A stretch of DNA of 64,000 bases from Taenia hydatigena. Its lineage: Eukaryota > Platyhelminthes > Cestoda > Cyclophyllidea > Taeniidae. Every line of letters begins with the position of its first letter. The stretch's first letter is position 1. The stretch spans positions 62,001-126,000 of the forward strand of contig JADWOT020001851.1 in the NCBI GenBank assembly GCA_036345935.2. Direction: 5' to 3'. Both the position numbers and the translations under genes were made by a program. Below are positions 61,760 through 64,000 of this stretch, one piece after another. The notes under the pieces were generated by a model that was given only the letters and a program-made list of their open reading frames with translations, did not search any database and was not told where the DNA came from.

Positions 61760-63240
61760 TTTTAAGGTAAAAGGTTAAAATGCACCTAAATTTAAGGCAT
61801 TTTAATCAACCTCAGACGTGTTTTATTTCATTCTTTGGGTTTTTGGACACTAACTTTGGTTCTTTCTCACCGAGTTCAATTTTGGTACTTGAAGGAAAAA
61901 TACACAATCATCACGGCATAAACAGAGGCAAATGCAAAACTCTGAATATCCTCTTCACTAATTAAGAATCGTATCAACCAAAAGCGGGTTTAAATATTTT
62001 ATGGGATCAATTTAGGGTGGCTCTAAGATCAAATTCAAGGCCATGCCGGTGTTTGATCGTGGGTGTTTAAGGTGGGAGAGCCTTTGTTGTTCAGTGAAGT
62101 AACTCGATGCTCGTTTCTCCATCTAAAGCTTAAAAGATACCAGTATACTAATGTCTTCTTCGGGCTGGAAGTAAAGCCACTTTAAAGATGGGGTTGAAGT
62201 AGTTGCCATCTTGGTAACCGCATGTATCCGGGGTTGAAGTTGTTTCTATTCGATAGAATTTTGTGATGACTATTGCATTTTACGGTTTTCGCCCCTCTGA
62301 TTTTTCATTAATATACTTTTCTGGTTCATTGAACAGTTATTTTTGCGAATACGCACTTTAGGTGCGTCTAAATTCTGCTGCTCAGTTATGCCTAGAGCTG
62401 CCTGTTTGCAATGAGGTTAAAGTCAGTCTCCAAAAAATCCCTTCTAGAGAGTCAAATTCATCATCAGCTTGTGAACCGAATAGGTGTTAGCTTGCATTGT
62501 GTTTTATAGCTTTTCTCATAAAACTTGGCACCTTCTAGCTCAACGTGTCTTTTCGGCTCTATTTTGACCTGGAAAGGCGCTATGGAACTGCGATACCCAA
62601 CTATGGCATTAGGATCCCCCTTTTTCTAAATATGGCATTTGCTCTAAAAGAAGCGATAGAGTGCCACAATGTGATCATCTGCCGAGTAGCTCCAGTCTAA
62701 TCATAACTTGCGGAATTCTGGTTCCAGTTTGTGAAGGCGGAAGTCGGCATTCACATTAGCTTCCCTGGGTGGTAGCCTCGACACCCTACCACCGTGCGCT
62801 GGAACCAATCCCAAGCCCCAACCTAATTGAAAGTAAAAGTGGAACTTATTACTAGGATTAAGTAATGAGTGCATTTTCCTGGTTCAGAGGTATAACACAG
62901 CCTAACAGTAAAAAAATAATGTTAAGGAAAAGTGAATGACTAGTTACCAACTCGGACGAAATGCAAGGGATCGAAGTATTGCTCTCTGCTACAGTTTTCT
63001 GCGTGGGTGGCAAACATGAATGAAAAGGAGAGGGTTGCGTGGAATGACAACGTCTGGAGATGGGAGTCTGAAAGCATCCCCAGCTACCATTTCCCTTGTA
63101 ACTTCTCCTCGCACTGCTTGCGTATGCAGCTACCAGTAAAGAAGAAATCTAGGCAACGTTGTCGTTAGAGCTTTCATACGTAAGTCCTCTCAAGAACACG
63201 CAACTTTCCAGAGATCGTTAATCGCGTTGAACCAACTACT
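61760..63240 (-). repeat. Duplicated block B, copy 3 (inverted)
   Basis: Reverse complement of 34623-36035: CTAGAGAGTCAAATTCATCA near 62445 pairs with 35345-35365; CACCCTACCACCGTGCGCTGG near 62780 pairs with 35000-35030; CAATTTTGGTACTTGAAGG near 61880 pairs with the end of the block. Together with block A it forms the outer end of the right arm of the palindrome centred near 48 kb. Confidence 0.65.
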
Positions 63241-64000
63241 TTCAACGAGGTCATGTCATGCCTAATCGTTAGATATGAGCCTGACTCATGAAGAAAAGAC
63301 AACCAATCGTCGTACGACTTGAATTTATGTTCGGACAGCGGTATTCACGATTTAAGCCTGAAAAGTTGCCTACAGTTCTGAGCCATCATCTGCCACAAAA
63401 TTCGAGGCCAGAGCAATGATGATGACTTTCACAGATAGTTACTAAACTATCCATCCTGAAGGTTTTGCGCACTCCAACGTCCGAAATCAGGTCAGCCTGC
63501 GGCTTTGCCACCTTGTAGCACGCAGAATCGTACACCTCCGAATTCATGGCACAGCGATAAGTGTCATGAGAGTCACAGTAACCAGTGCAACACTCCTGGC
63601 TCAGTAGAAAATAGTGCGCAAAATGACAGCGTTGTATGTGTGAACCCACCTGACCGGTGAATTCGGTGTCGGGTTTGTTGGTAATATGCATGAGGAAGTA
63701 CCTACAAAAGGTAGATATTTCTGCATAACTTGGTGGATGTGGAGTGCAGCACGTGCCCCCCCATGTGTCGCATGACCTCAAATTGGTGAAAGGACTGGCT
63801 GCAGTCAAAAATAAAATGTAACAAAATGGAACGAACCCACATAATTGGCATGGAATCTAACACACACATCGACGGTGTGTTAGAGTGCGTGACAATCGGT
63901 GTTAAGCTCGACCCCTTTCACTTCTCCGGCCTCCTCCCGTAACTCAGGTGACAACGAGATCGGTAAAAGCGCTGGGAGTCTTTGTACATGAAGCACTCTC
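63241..64000 (-). repeat. Duplicated block A, copy 5 (inverted, runs off the window)
   Basis: Reverse match to 33900-34622 with visible divergence, unlike copies 3 and 4. It holds the longest open frame of any A copy, 140 codons (63808-63386, -), with a Cys-rich start and the ending CSGLEFCGR shared with the 61-codon frame of copies 3 and 4. In copies 3/4 the same frame is split by stops, and in copies 1 and 2 it is also broken, so coding status is doubtful. The frame crosses a GTGGGT donor-like site after ACCG.TCAG, in which case part would be intron. Confidence 0.65.

Noticed and set aside
1..64000. CRISPR arrays, bacterial operons, phage or plasmid features
   Set aside because: No regularly spaced direct repeats and no prokaryotic gene organisation; the intron-bearing homeobox gene shows the DNA is from an animal.

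Overview
This is eukaryotic, almost certainly metazoan, nuclear DNA. It is moderately AT-rich, has no bacterial-style operons, and its one convincing gene is split by GT-AG introns of 499 and 117 bp. That gene, and four damaged relatives of it, are divergent homeobox genes of the NK-2 class: Tyr at homeodomain position 54, and in the best copy an N-terminal TN/eh1-like motif (FTVKEIL). The species cannot be named. A parasitic flatworm is a plausible guess from the divergent, fast-changing homeobox and sparse genes, but this is weak inference.

Homeobox copies: HD1 (14103-15762, +) looks intact: three exons, 347 codons, consensus splice sites, all key homeodomain residues. HD2 (15836-16834, +) is a tandem partial copy joined to HD1 at a single N; it lacks a first exon and has Arg53 changed to Cys. 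HD3 (21236-22987, +) has early stops and a 14-bp deletion in the homeobox. HD4 (29797-31435, -) keeps a long second exon but has lost its start and carries Arg50, Ile51 and His54 in the recognition helix. HD5 (60035-60924, -) keeps the first exon but is cut off before the homeobox.

The copies sit in larger segmental duplications. A typical unit, read in the direction of the gene, is block A (about 1.1 kb), sometimes block B (about 1.4 kb), a conserved ~100-bp promoter-like block, the homeobox gene, a 3' tail and block C (P plus S segments). Units 1 (11-20 kb) and 2 (20.7-25.3 kb) are forward; unit 3 (27-32.7 kb) is inverted against unit 2. Unit 4 (33.4-42 kb, forward, without a homeobox) is inverted against unit 5 (54.8-64 kb, reverse), and these two also share blocks D (also at 8.5-10.6 kb) and E. 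The window is thus a set of nested palindromes centred near 26 kb, 33.1 kb and 48 kb. At the 33.1-kb centre, 682 bp of each arm are about 99% identical while the flanking homologous DNA is much more diverged, which suggests arm-to-arm gene conversion, a very recent event or an assembly effect.

The remaining DNA (1-8.4 kb, 42-54.8 kb and smaller gaps) holds local tandem duplications (42.1-45.3 kb, 50.3-51.5 kb), a degenerate duplication at 4.4-6.2 kb, simple repeats, and no gene that could be supported. The candidate novel system is the expanded and decaying NK-2-like homeobox family carried in palindromic duplications. All block boundaries and similarities were judged by eye and are approximate unless stated to the base.
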